Part shown: positions 26,371 to 38,799 of the stretch, in pieces
Numbering within the stretch: the stretch's first letter is position 1
How the letters are laid out: the number at the start of each line of letters is the position of its first letter
NCBI GenBank assembly: GCA_033239525.1
Contig: BSYO01000030.1
Coordinates: forward strand, 13,413,030-13,477,029
DNA: 64,000 nt
Direction of reading: 5' to 3'
Source of the DNA: Nepenthes gracilis
Lineage: Eukaryota > Streptophyta > Magnoliopsida > Caryophyllales > Nepenthaceae
The notes under the pieces: model-generated
The model's database searches: none
What the model was told of the DNA's origin: nothing
The model's input: the letters and a program-made list of their open reading frames with translations, nothing else
Position numbers and translations under genes: made by a program

Positions 26371-27510
26371 TGTTGGAAATCACTTCTGTGTGAAAGTCAT
26401 TGTGATCGAAGAACTTGGATGGAGCACGTGTATACCACTTTAAGTAGAAATTTCGGTCAACATAGTTGATCGAAATCTTCTGGACGGTCAACCTCAATCG
26501 GTCAATATGTTGATTAGTTAAAGTCCCGAGACGACTAACTTTACTGAAGAATTTGGACGAACTACTTCGACCGGTCAATGGGGTGATTGACCGGCCAAGA
26601 ATGAGAGGATAGTCAATAGGGTTGACCGACTGAATATGAAAAGTTTGAATGACTGTCATATCCCAAAAAGGTGTACAGTTAACCTACTTGATTAGGTAGT
26701 TAGTAGATATCATTCTTGGAACTCCAAACGCTGATCGGTTTGTAGAGCAGGCATGCGCAACCTGCTGCAAGACAGGACATGCCGGTCAATATGTTGATCG
26801 GTTAAAGTTGTGAGATGACTAACTTTACTGAAGAATTTGGACGAACTATTTCGACCGGTCAACGGGGTGATTGACCGGCCAAGAATGAGAGGATAGTCAA
26901 CAGGGTTGATCGACTGAATATGGAAGGTCTGAATGACTGTCATATCCAAAAAAGGTGTACAGTTGACCTACTCGATTGGGTAGTTGGTAGATATCATTAT
27001 TGGGACTCCAAACGCTGATCGGTTTGTAGGAGCAGGCATGTGCCACCTGGTGTAAGACAGGGCATACGCATGCACGCATGCAGACTTTAAAAGTTGAGCA
27101 CCAACCACCAAGTTATGCTATGGTGGGGGACGTGTGTATATATGCGTGTGTATATGCATACTCAATATAGAAGAATAGTGAGAAAAATAGATGAGAGAAA
27201 GTGAAAAGAAAGATAGCGGTGAGCGAAAATAAAGTGTTGAAATTCTTTGTTTACCTTTGCTCTGTTCTTATTTTTCGCCTCCTATAGTTTGTATAACAAA
27301 TATCTCATATTTAGTAAATTTTTAGTAGGCTTAATGTCCTGTGATTTTTTTCTTATTTCAAGAGGATTTTCTACGTAAAATATTTGGTGTTCATTTCTCT
27401 TCTCCTACTTCTATTTCACAGTGTGTGTGCTTTTATCGGTCGGCCGCCCATTCCGACCAATAAGAAATTGTTCCGTGTTCTTATCAGTAGGCCACCCATT
27501 GTCGCCAACA
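26371..27510 (+). mobile_element. LTR, family B-like, with internal tandem duplication
   Basis: Bounded by TGTTGG and CCAACA (perfect 6-bp inversion) and flanked by near-identical 5-mers GTAAT (26366-26370) and ATAAT (27511-27515). The U3 holds GACCGGTCAAC/TTGACCGG pairs. TATA-like sequence lies near 27135-27165. The R-U5 part contains TTCTACGTAAAAT, a word common in copia LTRs. Sequence between U3 repeats and TATA is expanded by a tandem duplication. It has no internal domains, so it is probably a solo LTR. Confidence 0.7.
26490..27063. repeat. Direct tandem duplication, unit about 284 bp
   Basis: The segment from about 26490 to 26773 is repeated at about 26774-27063. Shared landmarks are GGTCAATATGTTGAT, CTTTACTGAAGAATTTGG, CGACCGGTCAA, GGTGTACAGTT, AGATATCATT and AACGCTGATCGGTTTGTAG. 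The offset measured at CCGGTC is 284. The copies differ by scattered substitutions, so the duplication is not recent. Each copy carries its own W-box-like palindromes. Confidence 0.85.
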
Positions 27511-28048
27511 ATAATAAAGCAATCAAGTGCCTATGTTTTTGACAATTTGGATCCTACTTTTTTTAGACCGGTTGTAAACTAAGTGGATACGTCTTTATAA
27601 AAAAAATAATTTTTTATAATTAAATATATACCCTTTAAAATTTATCAAATTTATAAGAACACGCGATCAAATCCTTAAGAAATGTATACAGGTTGCTAAT
27701 GGCTGCCTTTCGATTATTGTGAGGCATGAATTTGTTCCCCCTCCAAGATGGATCTTTGGATTTACTTGTCCCCTAGTTTTATCTGAAATTTTTAGCTTGG
27801 ATGGAAAACCAGCCGTCGGTTAAAAAATTGTGTTATAAAAATATTACCGTATCAATTCAGCAAAAAAGGTACAAAACTATATGATTTAAACTCCACATAT
27901 AAAATTACATTTATCCTAAAAATTTATAAATAATTAAAAAATAGCTATTACTAAACTACTGAAAGAATAATATTATAAACCTTTTTTAAAGAGAGTTTTC
28001 TAGGAGCTTTATTATATCTAAAGGCATAAGTCATAAAAATTTTACAGT

Positions 28049-28730
28049 TGATGAGTGTTGATACTCAGTGCCCACTTTAAGATCCATTTTTCTAAAGTTG
28101 GACATTGATACCACAGAGATCTAGCAGATTTAAGAGGTTTAGGCGTTAGAGTCGGCACACATGGTACAATGGACTCAAAGTCCACATAGTTCCGTGGACT
28201 CAAGATGGGGCCTTGGACGCCACCCTGCCCGCAAAGTTGACGTGCCAGAGATTTGGTGGCTGATCCTGTCATACTACAAAAGGAATGATGGTCAATAGAA
28301 CACGCGACACTGTGAAGAAAACGTTACACTAGACAGGCGTGCACGGAAAGCTCAATTATTATAAATACTTTAGCTATTTACCAAACAAATAATCCTAACA
28401 TTTACTATGGTTAACAGTGATAAAGAAAGAGAAGAAAGAGAAAGAAAAAGGGCTCATGTTGTAACAGTAACTTTCAAAAGTTTTCATACACTTAGTCCTC
28501 AACATCTTGTAATTGAGCGCATTCTGTAACTTCCGTGTAACCAAACGCGAGATAATAAAAGTAGTTTTCTGATTAAAGTCCTGTAGTTTTCTTTCTCATT
28601 TAAGAGAAAATTTTCATATAAAAACTCTTTGTGTATCAGTTCTCGTATCCCCTCTTCTCTCACTTCTAACGAACAGTATTTGGTGTTGTTGTCAGTTCCG
28701 TATCTTAATTAGAGTAAGGATCCGAGGACA
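28049..28730 (+). mobile_element. LTR plus primer-binding-site-like sequence, third LTR family
   Basis: Collinear with 43862-44640: the same TGAGTGTTGATAC-type start, GGTGGCTGATCCTGTCA block, ATAAATACTTTA box, leader GATAAAGAAAGAG and end. After the probable LTR end (about 28675) comes TTTGGTGTTGTTGTC, which resembles plant retrotransposon primer-binding sites of the TTGGTGTTGTTGTCGG kind. Similarity between the two copies stops shortly after GGATCCGAGGAC. Any inner element has been lost. Confidence 0.6.
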
Positions 28731-29538
28731 AAATAATAGTAAGCTTTTAAATAGATTTAATTTTTCTTTTTATTCTCAAAAGATTATTTTACGTAAACCC
28801 CAACCTCTCAAAGATTTTTTTTTTTTTAAAATGACTCTCATGAGCCATGATTTTATATGTAAATTTCGGGACTTTATACGCAAATTGGGAATCAATGAGT
28901 TGCACAAAGCAGAGGAAGCAAAGATCTCTCTTGCAAGGGTATATGTAAAATTTCAAAAATCAAAATCAAAAAGTTGAGAAATTAACTCTTAGACATCCAC
29001 ACATACATCATTTTTCCATCCACTCTCTCGTATTTCTCACTCAACCAAATCAAATATAAGTCTACAACATATCAGTCTTAGCACACGCGTGTGCGTACAC
29101 ACAAAAAAAAAATCTAGAAAGATTTTCTTTCCCGTCATCGGACTCCCTTGTATCATCTCACAAGCGGTACAATATAAAATGAAGTAACACAAAGGTGTAG
29201 CTACATTCGCAAATTCACATTTCCAAATCACAATTTCACCAAGCTTAGAGACATGATTAACTGATCTTTAAAAAATTCAGAAGACCCACTGACGTGTCTT
29301 CTGTGCTTGGAGCATATCGTCTCCTCTTCCGAGGCCAAGGTCAAGGTCTCTTCCACCAATCCACAGAGTCCTTGTAAAAATTCCGTCTACATTTTGGCCT
29401 CCTTGGTAACGTGGAAGAAATCAATCAATGGATTTTGTACTGGCCAAATACGTCACCGATACTTACATCCATGTATATGCATGTAGCACGCAAAACCTAT
29501 GCATATTTCATCTGCTGTAACAATACATTTTTGTTTGG
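28731..29538. other. Downstream flank of the PIN gene
   Basis: AT-rich DNA lying 3' of the minus-strand PIN gene. The part nearest 29538 should contain its 3' UTR. No other gene is supported. Confidence 0.5.
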
Positions 29539-32500
29539 TTATAGCCCAAGAAGAATGTAGTAAACCAAGTCGATGGGCAATGCTATCAGCATCCCGAAGA
29601 TGACCCTGAGAGTGACAGAGAAGTCATACATCACATCAAGTATGCATGAAAACAAATAAGAGTGTGGGTACAAATTAGGCCGTGGGTGTGCTTCGGTTTT
29701 GGTACTTACGCGGTGCTAAGAATTGCCGGATGATTGTTGTACTCTTTGGCAAACACGAACGGTACGATTCCTTGCGGAAGAGCAGCCTATTTGAATTAGA
29801 AAGGTATCAAAAGTCGTCTCGATAACGGCCTTATTAGGGATTATTTTCAGATAATATAATGTTAAATCTATATATCTAGACTAAGTAATTTTATATAAAA
29901 ATAAATAAATAGAAATAGATGGGTAACATATTATCCAAAGATATCTCAAAAGAATATTAAATATTTTCAAGATGTTTCTAGGTGGGCAAACGCAAATTTC
30001 AAATAAATCATATCACATGTGAGACAATGATATAGACTGGAGAAGTGGGTAGCCGCACCTGAACAATGGCTACCCGGAGGAGGTCGCCCCTTAGGCCAAT
30101 GATGATGGAAGCCACGGCCATGACCGCTGGGCCGGTGATAAATCTAACCGCCATGGCGAAGGTGGCTATTGTGTTGCCGCATGCGATTATCTTTGGTTGC
30201 AGAGCCATGAACAGACCTTTGGTCCCCACCCAAAAACAAAAAACAACCAATTTACCAGTCTATCGGATCACATCCAGCATAAATTTTGCATACTACACAA
30301 ATTTACTGCCGTTTGCCGGATAAATGTTTAGAAACATTCCTTATTATATTTTGGGCTGATATAACATTTATCCGTATTTTTAATATTGATCCACCGGCAT
30401 AAACAGATATATAAACCACCACTTAAAAATAAAATAGCTAAAAGCTAGGTCACAGGTGCCCCCCATAAAGGTATAGATACAAGCTCAGGACCACAACCCC
30501 GTATCGCTCGCTGTCCCACATGTCGGCAAGTCCGTCCAGTTGTAACGGGAGAACAAACTGCATCTTTCTTTACAAAATGCAGCTGTCCTGACCTTACATG
30601 ACTAATCCCATGCTCAAAATTAAGCTGTTTTTTTGGGACCGTTGTTGAGCTCTTTTAACAGCAAGAATTGCCCTTAAATAGCTCAATTTTGAAACCTTTC
30701 AATCACCATTGATGCTGCCTGGAACACAACACTTGAAGAGCAACAACGACACAAATCCCAATGGCAAATTGAGGGCAATTATAATAAATTAGCGACTGGG
30801 CACCAAAAAATCTAAATTGCGCTTGTGTGTGGATGCGCTGCGCTGGTTCAATTAACAACAGCATATTCCTTTCTGCATGCGCAGCACATGCAATGGATGA
30901 AAGGAAAGTTCTGCCTGGACACCAAAAAAGCCTTAGTGCCATGGACCAAATAAAATATTGAGAAGTACAGTTGACGTTTTATTTAGACGGATTCGTACTT
31001 AACTTTGGGTTCAAGTATTTAAACTATTAATACTTCCAGGGCCTTGGATAAAGTACCCCGATTATTTTTCCCATGAAAAGATCGGAAGTGAGATTCAATT
31101 GAAATTTGAAGGTTAAAGATGCCAAACAATAATAATAATCTGGGTCAGAAAATAAAGAAATGAGAATATTACATGCACAGAACATTGATGAATGTAGCGT
31201 AAAAATGAAGCAGGTGGACATCACCTAAGCTGAACATGGCCATTCCAAGCCCAGCATCAGACAGAATTGAGATTGACTTCTCTACTATCTTCGGCATTGC
31301 CACATGCCACCTACAATTAATTAATCATATATTCATCAATTAAGTCAACATTATTGCGCCAATAATAAAGATTATAAACTTAATTAATTAGCTCGTTCTT
31401 ACTTACGACAGGGGACTTTCGTAAATTACTCGATTTAAATATAACTAAATGTCGCTGTATTTTAAGCATTTTAAACTAAATTGCCGAGTTTTGGGGAAAT
31501 AAATGCTCAGAATTGGGTGCTTTTTTTAGTGCGAGTACTCACCGGAAAGCAATTAATGACCAGACAAGACCAATGAGACTGGAGTAGGTGTTGGGGTTGC
31601 GGATTAGCTTCCGCCAAACCATGATCAAGATCAACCTAGTCATCACGCTAGCCGGCGGCATTTGTTTCCCGCCGGCGAGATCTGAAGTTCCAGCCCCCTT
31701 GTGGTGGAGGTCTGATCCTAATTTTGATAAGCCGCCGGAAACCTCCTTTTCTCTCTCCTCCGGATCTCCTCCTCCCATCACTCCACTGCCGCCGCCAAAG
31801 CTGAAATCCTCCCCGGCAAATCCCTCACTTCCCGGAATTGCTGTAACAACACACATAAAAATAAATGCTGTAGAAAAAAAGATGGGAAGAATTATCATCG
31901 GAACAGAATTTTACCTTTAGTTTCACCATTTTCAGGGTGATCGGAAACGAACATTCGGATTTCCTTGGCGCCGTCGGAACGGCCAGATTGATCTGACGTA
32001 CCGAAATCGGCGCCGCCGAAAACGTGTAGTCCGCCGACTTCGGAGACTGGCGAAGCGCTGGAGCTCCACACAAACATGTGAAGCTCCTTAGCGTCGTGGC
32101 TCAACCTGTTGTTCTGCGACAATGAAGGCTGCTGCTGGTGATTCTGTACAGCGTCTTGCCTCTTGCTCTTGGTCGCCGTCGCCGCCGCTGCCACAAAGTC
32201 AGGATTCGGCGCCGGATAAGAGGCTGGCGCCATCGTCGCTGGATAAAAGCCAAATCTAGGGGAGTTCACGGTACAATTCTCCTCAAAATTCGAAGACCTT
32301 GGCGTGGGCCCCCTCGAGGACTGAACAGAGTACAGCTCCGCCGCGCCAAAATTTGACGGCCGGCCGGGAAATCCATGGCATCCCATCATAGAGTAGAAGT
32401 CGGAAGTATTGAAATTCGAGCCCCTCGGTGTGGGGTTGCGCGACGAGTTCAAGCTGTAAATCTCAGCGCCGGAGAGATTCGACGGCCGTGGCGTCAATGC

Positions 32501-33166
32501 CGGGAACGAGCCCGGCCCCAGCGACCTCCTGGACGCGTTCGACTTCCTGACCGTCACGTGTAGCTTCCCGTCCTCACCTATCTCCGCATCCGTCTGCAGG
32601 AAATCTCGGCCGTCAAGTGAGACAACGTCGGAATCCACCTTGAAGGAAACGATGGAGGCCGCCGTCTCAGGGAACTGCTCCATGATCAGAATCTTCGCTC
32701 CACGGTACTCGAAGAGGAAGAGCATGAGAGTGTACCAGATGATGCACTGGAGCACCACCACCTGGACCATCAGGCTGCCGGAGTACTCCCCGTACATGGC
32801 AATCAACAGCGGGATGCCCATGACAAGAGTGTTTGGGAGGGTGGAAAGAGAAAAAATGGTAATCATCCATTCCAGGTTGCCGTTCTTGGTGAAATTGGTC
32901 CAGACGACAAGGGCGACGAGCATAATACACTTTTGCAAGGTGTCAGCAGCGATGAACCGGAGGTTCATCGCGTAAGGGTTGTTGGTGGAGATGAAGTGGA
33001 AGGAGAGGAGAGGGACGGCGAATACGGCGACGAAGCGGTTGATTCCGGAGCATTGGTCCGGGGAGAATATCTTCCACCAGCGGACGGAGCCGTAGGCTAA
33101 GATCATGGCGACGTACAGCGGTACCATAGCCGCCATGACCGTGTAGAAATCGTGCCATGAAATCAT
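29539..33166 (-). CDS. PIN3: PIN auxin efflux carrier, PIN3/4/7 type, six exons
   Basis: A canonical long-loop PIN that exports auxin across the plasma membrane. The exons I resolve on the minus strand are 33166-31915, 31840-31543, 31310-31225, 30216-30059, 29786-29710 and 29605-29539, giving 645 aa plus stop, with GT-AG borders and consistent phases (1, 2, 1, 0, 2). Known PIN3 genes have the same six-exon plan and about 640 aa. Exon 1 gives the N-terminal membrane helices (about residues 7-160, including the PNTL break with Asn112) and most of the central hydrophilic loop. The loop has three TPRxS(N) phospho-motifs at residues 225, 246 and 288, targets of PID/WAG-type kinases in this family. 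Exon 2 carries [25 protein letters not shown] sequence and NPNTY; exons 3-6 give the C-terminal helices. PIN3, PIN4 and PIN7 cannot be separated by eye. One oddity is Asp636 in the last helix, where the family usually has Thr. Confidence 0.95.
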
Positions 33167-33600
33167 TTTTGTTTCTTTATTTCTTCAAGCCGATCGATTC
33201 GAAAGAGGCCTTGTGAATTCAGATCTGAATATGGGAGTGATGGTTGTGGTGAGAATGGCACAGGTTACGGACGAACCGCATGTGAAGGTATATTAGTGGA
33301 GTGCAAAGTGGGGAAGATGAAAAAAGCGGTTGTTTAACTAACTGAAGGGAGATGTCCAGTGGCTCTGCTGCTTCAGCTCTGCTATTTCTGAACAAACTGA
33401 AGAGAGTAAGAGAGTGGTTGAAGATGAACAAAGATTCGGAAGGAGAATATATAAATGTATAAGTGAGGAGGAATGGAGAGAGACGGAGAAGCTGGAAGTG
33501 GTGGGCTATTTTCATAGATTCTTCAGAGCATTGACCGGTGCTGGCCAGTAGACGTTGAAGCTGGTTGCAGATTTGAGAGAGAGAGAGAGAGAGAGAGAGG
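33167..33600 (-). promoter_or_regulatory. 5' flank of the PIN gene with TATA-like box
   Basis: Reading minus, a TATATATTC box (about 33447-33456) lies some 285 bases before the start codon, and a GA tract lies further upstream. The interval to the ATG would be the 5' UTR. I see no clear TGTCTC auxin element. The transcription start is inferred only. Confidence 0.4.
33575..33599. repeat. (GA)n microsatellite
   Basis: GA dinucleotide tract upstream of the PIN gene. Confidence 0.95.
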
Positions 33601-33751
33601 TGGGAGAATTTCTAGTCAGAGATGAAGGCTGCGGGGCTACACCATGGTTAAGCTGACGACTACAGTTACTCGGATCTGCGGCTCTCTCGACTTGGGAGAT
33701 ACGAGTAATTAAATTCGTATGATCTAAACGATTAAGATAAAAATTACTCAA

Positions 33752-35000
33752 AAAAAAAAAATATATATATATATATTAATCTAAACAAACAATTATTTAT
33801 TATATATTAAATTATTGAAATATTTATATTATCAAAGAATTAAAAAAACTATTTTATATTTTTATTTATTTTTTATTCTAATAGTTAATCTATCTCCTAA
33901 ACTGATTGAGCCCAATAAATGTATCACTTATTTGTAATTTATTCATAATTTATTTTCAATGTATACAAATTATTTTTATTATTTTATTTTTATTAAATTT
34001 TAATAAGTCTTATATATAGAGAATAAAATTATATATAAATAAAATAAATAATACTATTCTATTTAGTTATCCAAATTATTAAAAAAAAAAAGATAATTGA
34101 AGAGAGAAGCCGCTTAGATTGTACATTCATTATTCTCTCGAGATCATGCATCAACAATTTATCCTATATTTTGACCTTCAATAAATACGGTACCCATTAA
34201 TAACAAATAATTAAGCCTTCAATAAAAATAAAAAATAAAAAACATTGAAATAAAATAGAGGATCAATTTCATGGCCAAGAGTCTTACAAATTTTGGCATC
34301 AACCAAACAACTCCTAATCTCAACCCAGTTCATCCCATTTGATGGTTGTGTTCATCGTCTTAATTTTGACAATTAACGCTGTTCTAATGTCATTCAAATA
34401 TTACATTCTCGAATTACTAAATTTATATTTTTATGATAAAATCATAAACTTGAGTTATTAAACATACAGAATGATAATTTTATAAACAAATTTTTAAAAT
34501 ATGTCATATTCACAACTAGTTCAAGATAACGCCAAAAAAGCAGACGTTCTTAGCACTTCTAGCAGTCGATATCGTTCAAATGGCAACTAAATGCCGTATC
34601 ATTGGATTATCAAATTTGCAAAATAACAATAATAATAAAGTTACGTAACAATGAAAATTACGAATATAAATCTATCAATTTGACACGTGAACAATCAATC
34701 CTAAAATAAACAAATCCGATTTTATTAACGTTCAAGTTTTAGATTTTTGCTATGTTCCTTGAAAAAATGAATTTAATTGCTGCATATGATCGTAAAAATT
34801 CCAACTTCAATCATCAAATATGCAAAATGACTGATTTCCATCATGATTTAAGCAATATATCATGCAATTACTCAATCATAAAGCATCTACAAATTCAATT
34901 TCCATCCCATGTATGAGGCATGCTTTGCTTTTTCCAAAAAATGTCGTTCTTCCATAAAAATCAAATTTGGGCTTTGACTTCATTCCGTAGAGATGGATTT
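33752..35000. other. AT-rich spacer
   Basis: Very AT-rich DNA between the PIN upstream flank and the first Tat element. A TA run lies at about 33762-33775. No gene is visible. Confidence 0.5.
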
Positions 35001-35942
35001 TGATGGGTATATCAATAATGGCTGACCCAAGAAGGAGGAACGGCCCAAATTCACAATGGGTCATTTATGCCTGGACGGTCAACGCCTACCGTTGACCTCG
35101 TAAAAGGCTAAGTGAGTCAGGAGAAATCCAAGAGTAAGACGGACGACTTACTATCGAGACGGTCAACATTTCCATGGACCGGCGGTAGGTCCAGTTAACC
35201 GTTTGAAGATAAGGCCTTAAGTGGGCCATGCCCAACTTGGCCCACACGACCATCTGTGACCAGTAACGGTCATCTTCCCTGATTTTGCGCTCTCCATAGA
35301 AGATAATATCAATTGCAACGGTTATTAGTATATCCAACATACATCCCTGAAGGAAAGCACTAGAATCCTCCTCTTATCTACAATAAACCCTAACGATTAC
35401 AGAACGTAGAAGGAAAGCAATTAAAGCAATGACCGTTACTGCCACGAAAACTCTACGCTAGAAAAGGCAGGGAGCCCAGCAGAGTGCGAGAATCAAACCT
35501 TTCTACACAAGGAAGGTCGCCCAGTACAGCGATTATAAAATGCCATGGAATTCTCACTCCAAGGCACACTCTGGTTTGCCCACAAAAACTCTCTGTAGAG
35601 AAACTTACACGCTTTCAAACTATAAACGCTCTCTCTCTCTTTGTCACTATGTTCCTAGCAAACACAGTACTTAGAACCAACGTTCAAAGCCCCTCTCAAC
35701 GAAAGCACTCACCCATCTGAAATACTCTCTACATTTCGTTGCATTCTTTACTTTCACATTCTTAATTGGAATGTTGTTTGCTATTTTGAGCGTAAGAGTG
35801 TTTACGGTGAGATAACCTCTTACCGTCACCTGACCTATTGTTCGTAATTATGATATGTAGGATTTAGACTTAGTGGATGGAGACGGACTCAGATAAACAA
35901 CTTGACCCAAATCTGTTCGAAACTTGGATCCGAGACTCATCA
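35001..35942 (+). repeat. 5' LTR of Tat element 1
   Basis: Runs from TGATGGGTA to GACTCATCA. GGTCAAC/GTTGACC and GGTCAAC/GGACCGG pairs lie in U3 (35075-35190). A TATAAAA box lies near 35535, followed by CTCACTCCAAGGCA. It is 942 bp against about 1030 bp for the solo copies. Confidence 0.85.
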
Positions 35943-35963
35943 TTTGACGCTGTCTGTGGGAAG
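35943..35963 (+). other. Primer-binding site of element 1
   Basis: TTTGACGCTGTCTGTGGGAA directly abuts the LTR end and resembles the plant gypsy form TGGCGCCGTCTGTGGGAA with one CpG-type change. I do not assign the priming tRNA. Confidence 0.6.
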
Positions 35964-36036
35964 TTTACGAAAAGCCAACCACTTTTCTCTACTATTTCTC
36001 TCAGTTTCATTCTCCAACCCAGAGTCATCAATCAGG

Positions 36037-37690
36037 ATGGTGAACACAAGAGCGCAAGCTAGTGGTCCTACTAAAGACACGACTACACCCGATCTAGACC
36101 ATTCAACTGGTAACCAGGTCAATGGGGCGGTCAATGGTATGCCAGTACCCATTTTTCAGAATCTGACAAAGCACATGAACAGTATGAATAGAATGTTCCA
36201 AATGCTCTGTGCCTACTAGGAAAACACGTAGCAAGGTGCTCCGCCACCGTTCCCGCTCCGGCCTCCAGGAAAGGAGGCCAGAAGAAAAAGAAGTCATCCA
36301 AGAAGGCTAGGAGGCCGAGCAATACTCAGGCTTCAGAGGCCTCACACGCCTAAAGTTGTTCAAGGCTCAAAGAACGCTTGGGCAACAAGATTTCGGAGGA
36401 GAGTCTAGAACGGAGAAATCTCCGATATTCTCGGATGGACGCCTTCCCCTTAAGCTCAGGAGTGAGCCTTTAGGACCGTTAGGTCTGTTGGTGGTAGTAG
36501 GCGGTTAACTACTCGTCACGTCAGAGAAAGGACGGAGTTGAGAACCTACCTTAATTCCAAAAGAATTGGTGACACCATCCCCACATATTGAGGGTAGAAA
36601 AGATACAGAAACACGTGTTCAAGGATGATAAACATGCTATGGATCTAGACAGATCTTCCTTCACAGCAAAGATCTTGAATTGTCCAATGTCAGCCAAATT
36701 TAAGATGCCGACTCTTGACTCTTACGATGGAAGCAATGATCCTAAGGACCACCTCAATCATTTTTGCACCCATCTGAGTCTATAAAGGTTGGAGGAAAAC
36801 ACTTTCCCCCATCATGTGCCACTACTTTCCTCTTTAGCCTGGGGACCTTCACGGTGTCCAAGGAAGATGCCCCATGGCTCCCGGAGCGCGTGTCGATTCT
36901 TTATAAGGCGCTTCTCCCACCTCCCCATCCGATGTGGGACCCTGATCCGGAGCTTTTGAGAACTCTCTGATCTCTTCTTGGCGCAATACGCCTCCAACCG
37001 TCAAGAAGAGAAGCAGTCTTGACATCTCTCCCATATCAAACAGAAGTAGGGAGAGAATCCACGCCCTTTATAAGGCACGCTTGCTCACCTCCCCATTCTG
37101 GACTCTACATCCACCCCCACTGGTGGAGGCAAGAAGAATCCCCAGGCTTACAGAATATGGGGACTTCTTGAGGCCCTTGGCGTATAAGAATTTGCAAACC
37201 TTTCGGGAGGCAGAATCTATCACCAGGACTTATGCATCAGTAGAAGAGGCTAACGAGGCTAAACATCCTAAGCGAACCAAATAGGCTTGCTCTTTCCCAA
37301 CCCCCATGGGCTCCCAGAAAGAGAAAACACGCTTTCACCTCCCCATCCGGTGGGACCCAACCTTAATCATTTTCCACCCACTCGAGTCTACAATGGTTGA
37401 AGGACGCAGATGCGCAGCTACTTTCCTCTTACACCGAAAGGAGATGCCCGATTCCATCGTCTCCCATCGATTCGATCCTTTTGACGCTCTCTGATCTCTT
37501 CTTGGCGATATACGCTCTAACGTCAAGAAGAAGCAGTTTGACATCTCTCCCAAATCAAAACTGGAAAAAAAGTTTCTTAAGTGGCCAAAACCACTTAAGA
37601 AAGCGAAAGGTGGAAATCGGCAAATCTTTCGGTGCGCGGAATCTATCACAAGGATTTGTACATCGATCTCACGGACACTCTCCCAAGTGA
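36037..37690 (+). pseudogene. gag: gag of Tat element 1, rearranged
   Basis: The likely start is the ATG at 36037 (MVNTRAQAS), which has an equivalent in element 2 at 60977. After stops, the retrotrans_gag core appears at about 36670-36790 as KFKMPTLDSYDGSNDPKD. The following stretch is duplicated: CTCTCTGATCTCTTCTTGGC occurs at 36963 and again at 37487, and a CACCTCCCCAT word occurs at 36917, 37087 and 37337. The result is a shuffled gag that cannot give a normal capsid. Confidence 0.7.
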
Positions 37691-38039
37691 GCCAAACAGG
37701 CGCGCTCTTTCCCAACCCCATGGGAGAAAACACCAGCTCATCACTCCCATAGGGCCATCTCACCCGGACTGGTTTACGTCGGGAATCTTGGGCGAGCTAT
37801 CTTCATGAGCCTTAGGTGGGGAAGGATTTAAGAGCCTTTCCCACTCGAACTCCTGGACACTCTACGGAAGCCAAAGTAATCAATATGATTGCAACTGGCC
37901 CATCTCACTAGGTTCGTCAGGAATTTTGGACAGAGCTCTGGAGCCTTAGGTGGGGAAGGACTAGAGCCTTTCCCACTGACAGAGGAAGTAGCGAGATTGC
38001 AACCTCGGAGACCCCCGAAGAAATAGCACGATATAAGAT

Positions 38040-38510
38040 AACGTCATTAGCTTTAGTAATAATGACCTGAGCCATGTAATCTCCTCCTATGTAGATCCCT
38101 TGTTGTATCTGCGTTCGTTTCAAACGGTAGTATCAATTACCAATTGAAACGAGTTTTCTTTGATAATGAAAGTTTTGAGATTTACTTTATCTTGATAATT
38201 TTTTTAAACTTCATTTAAAAAAAGTCCATTATAAACTGTCGAAGGCCCACTTTATGGCCTTGACAACGAAGAAGTGGTCATCCAAGGAACAATTCAGTTA
38301 GAGGTCACCCAAGGAAAGTACCGAAAATAGTGAGTCAAACACTTATCTTTTTGTCGTCGACCCGCCTTCCGTGTACAATGCGATACTAGGCCGCTCGTGA
38401 CTAACAACTTTCGAAGTCGTTACTTCAATACCACACATCAAGATAAAATTTTCGACAGTATGCAGATTTGTGAGGTGACTAAATCACCGGCGGACATGTT
38501 ACATGTCCCA
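38040..38510 (+). pseudogene. Aspartic protease domain of element 1, broken
   Basis: The catalytic region of Tat retropepsins (RVLVDNGSS type) appears here as RVFFDNES with the D-N-E triplet at 38163-38171; Gly is replaced by Glu. A decayed match to the flap-downstream block ending in YNAILGRP follows at about 38350-38400 (frameshifted). Further on is the AEWLYQDSG-like linker. Loss of the Gly would be expected to inactivate a retropepsin. Confidence 0.6.
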
Positions 38511-38799
38511 GATCGCGCCGAGTGGTTGTACCAAGACAGTGGGAGAACTTGACTATCGAAACGAAGCAACTCTTCAGCAAGCGCAGTTTAGTGAGGCTAC
38601 CGATCTAATCCCTCTGAATCCGAAGAACCCAAAGAGGAGCGTGCATATCAGAAGCTCACTCATTGGGACACTGCGCAATGAGCTGGTCGCATTCTTACAA
38701 CAGAACGCTGACGTCTTTGCGTGGTTCCCCGCTGACATGTCTGGGATTCCAATCGGAGTAATTGTCCACAAGTTGGGACTCGACCCCGACCACAAACCC

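Noticed and set aside
24772..27510. The two family B LTRs as a pair bounding one element
   Set aside because: They point in opposite directions, each has its own terminal flanks, and only about 540 bases of AT-rich sequence lie between.
31539..31898. 119-codon frame as an independent gene
   Set aside because: It is PIN exon 2 read through from intron 1; the true exon is 31543-31840.
32138..32975. Plus-strand open frames opposite PIN exon 1
   Set aside because: They are shadows of the GC-rich PIN coding strand and resemble no protein family.
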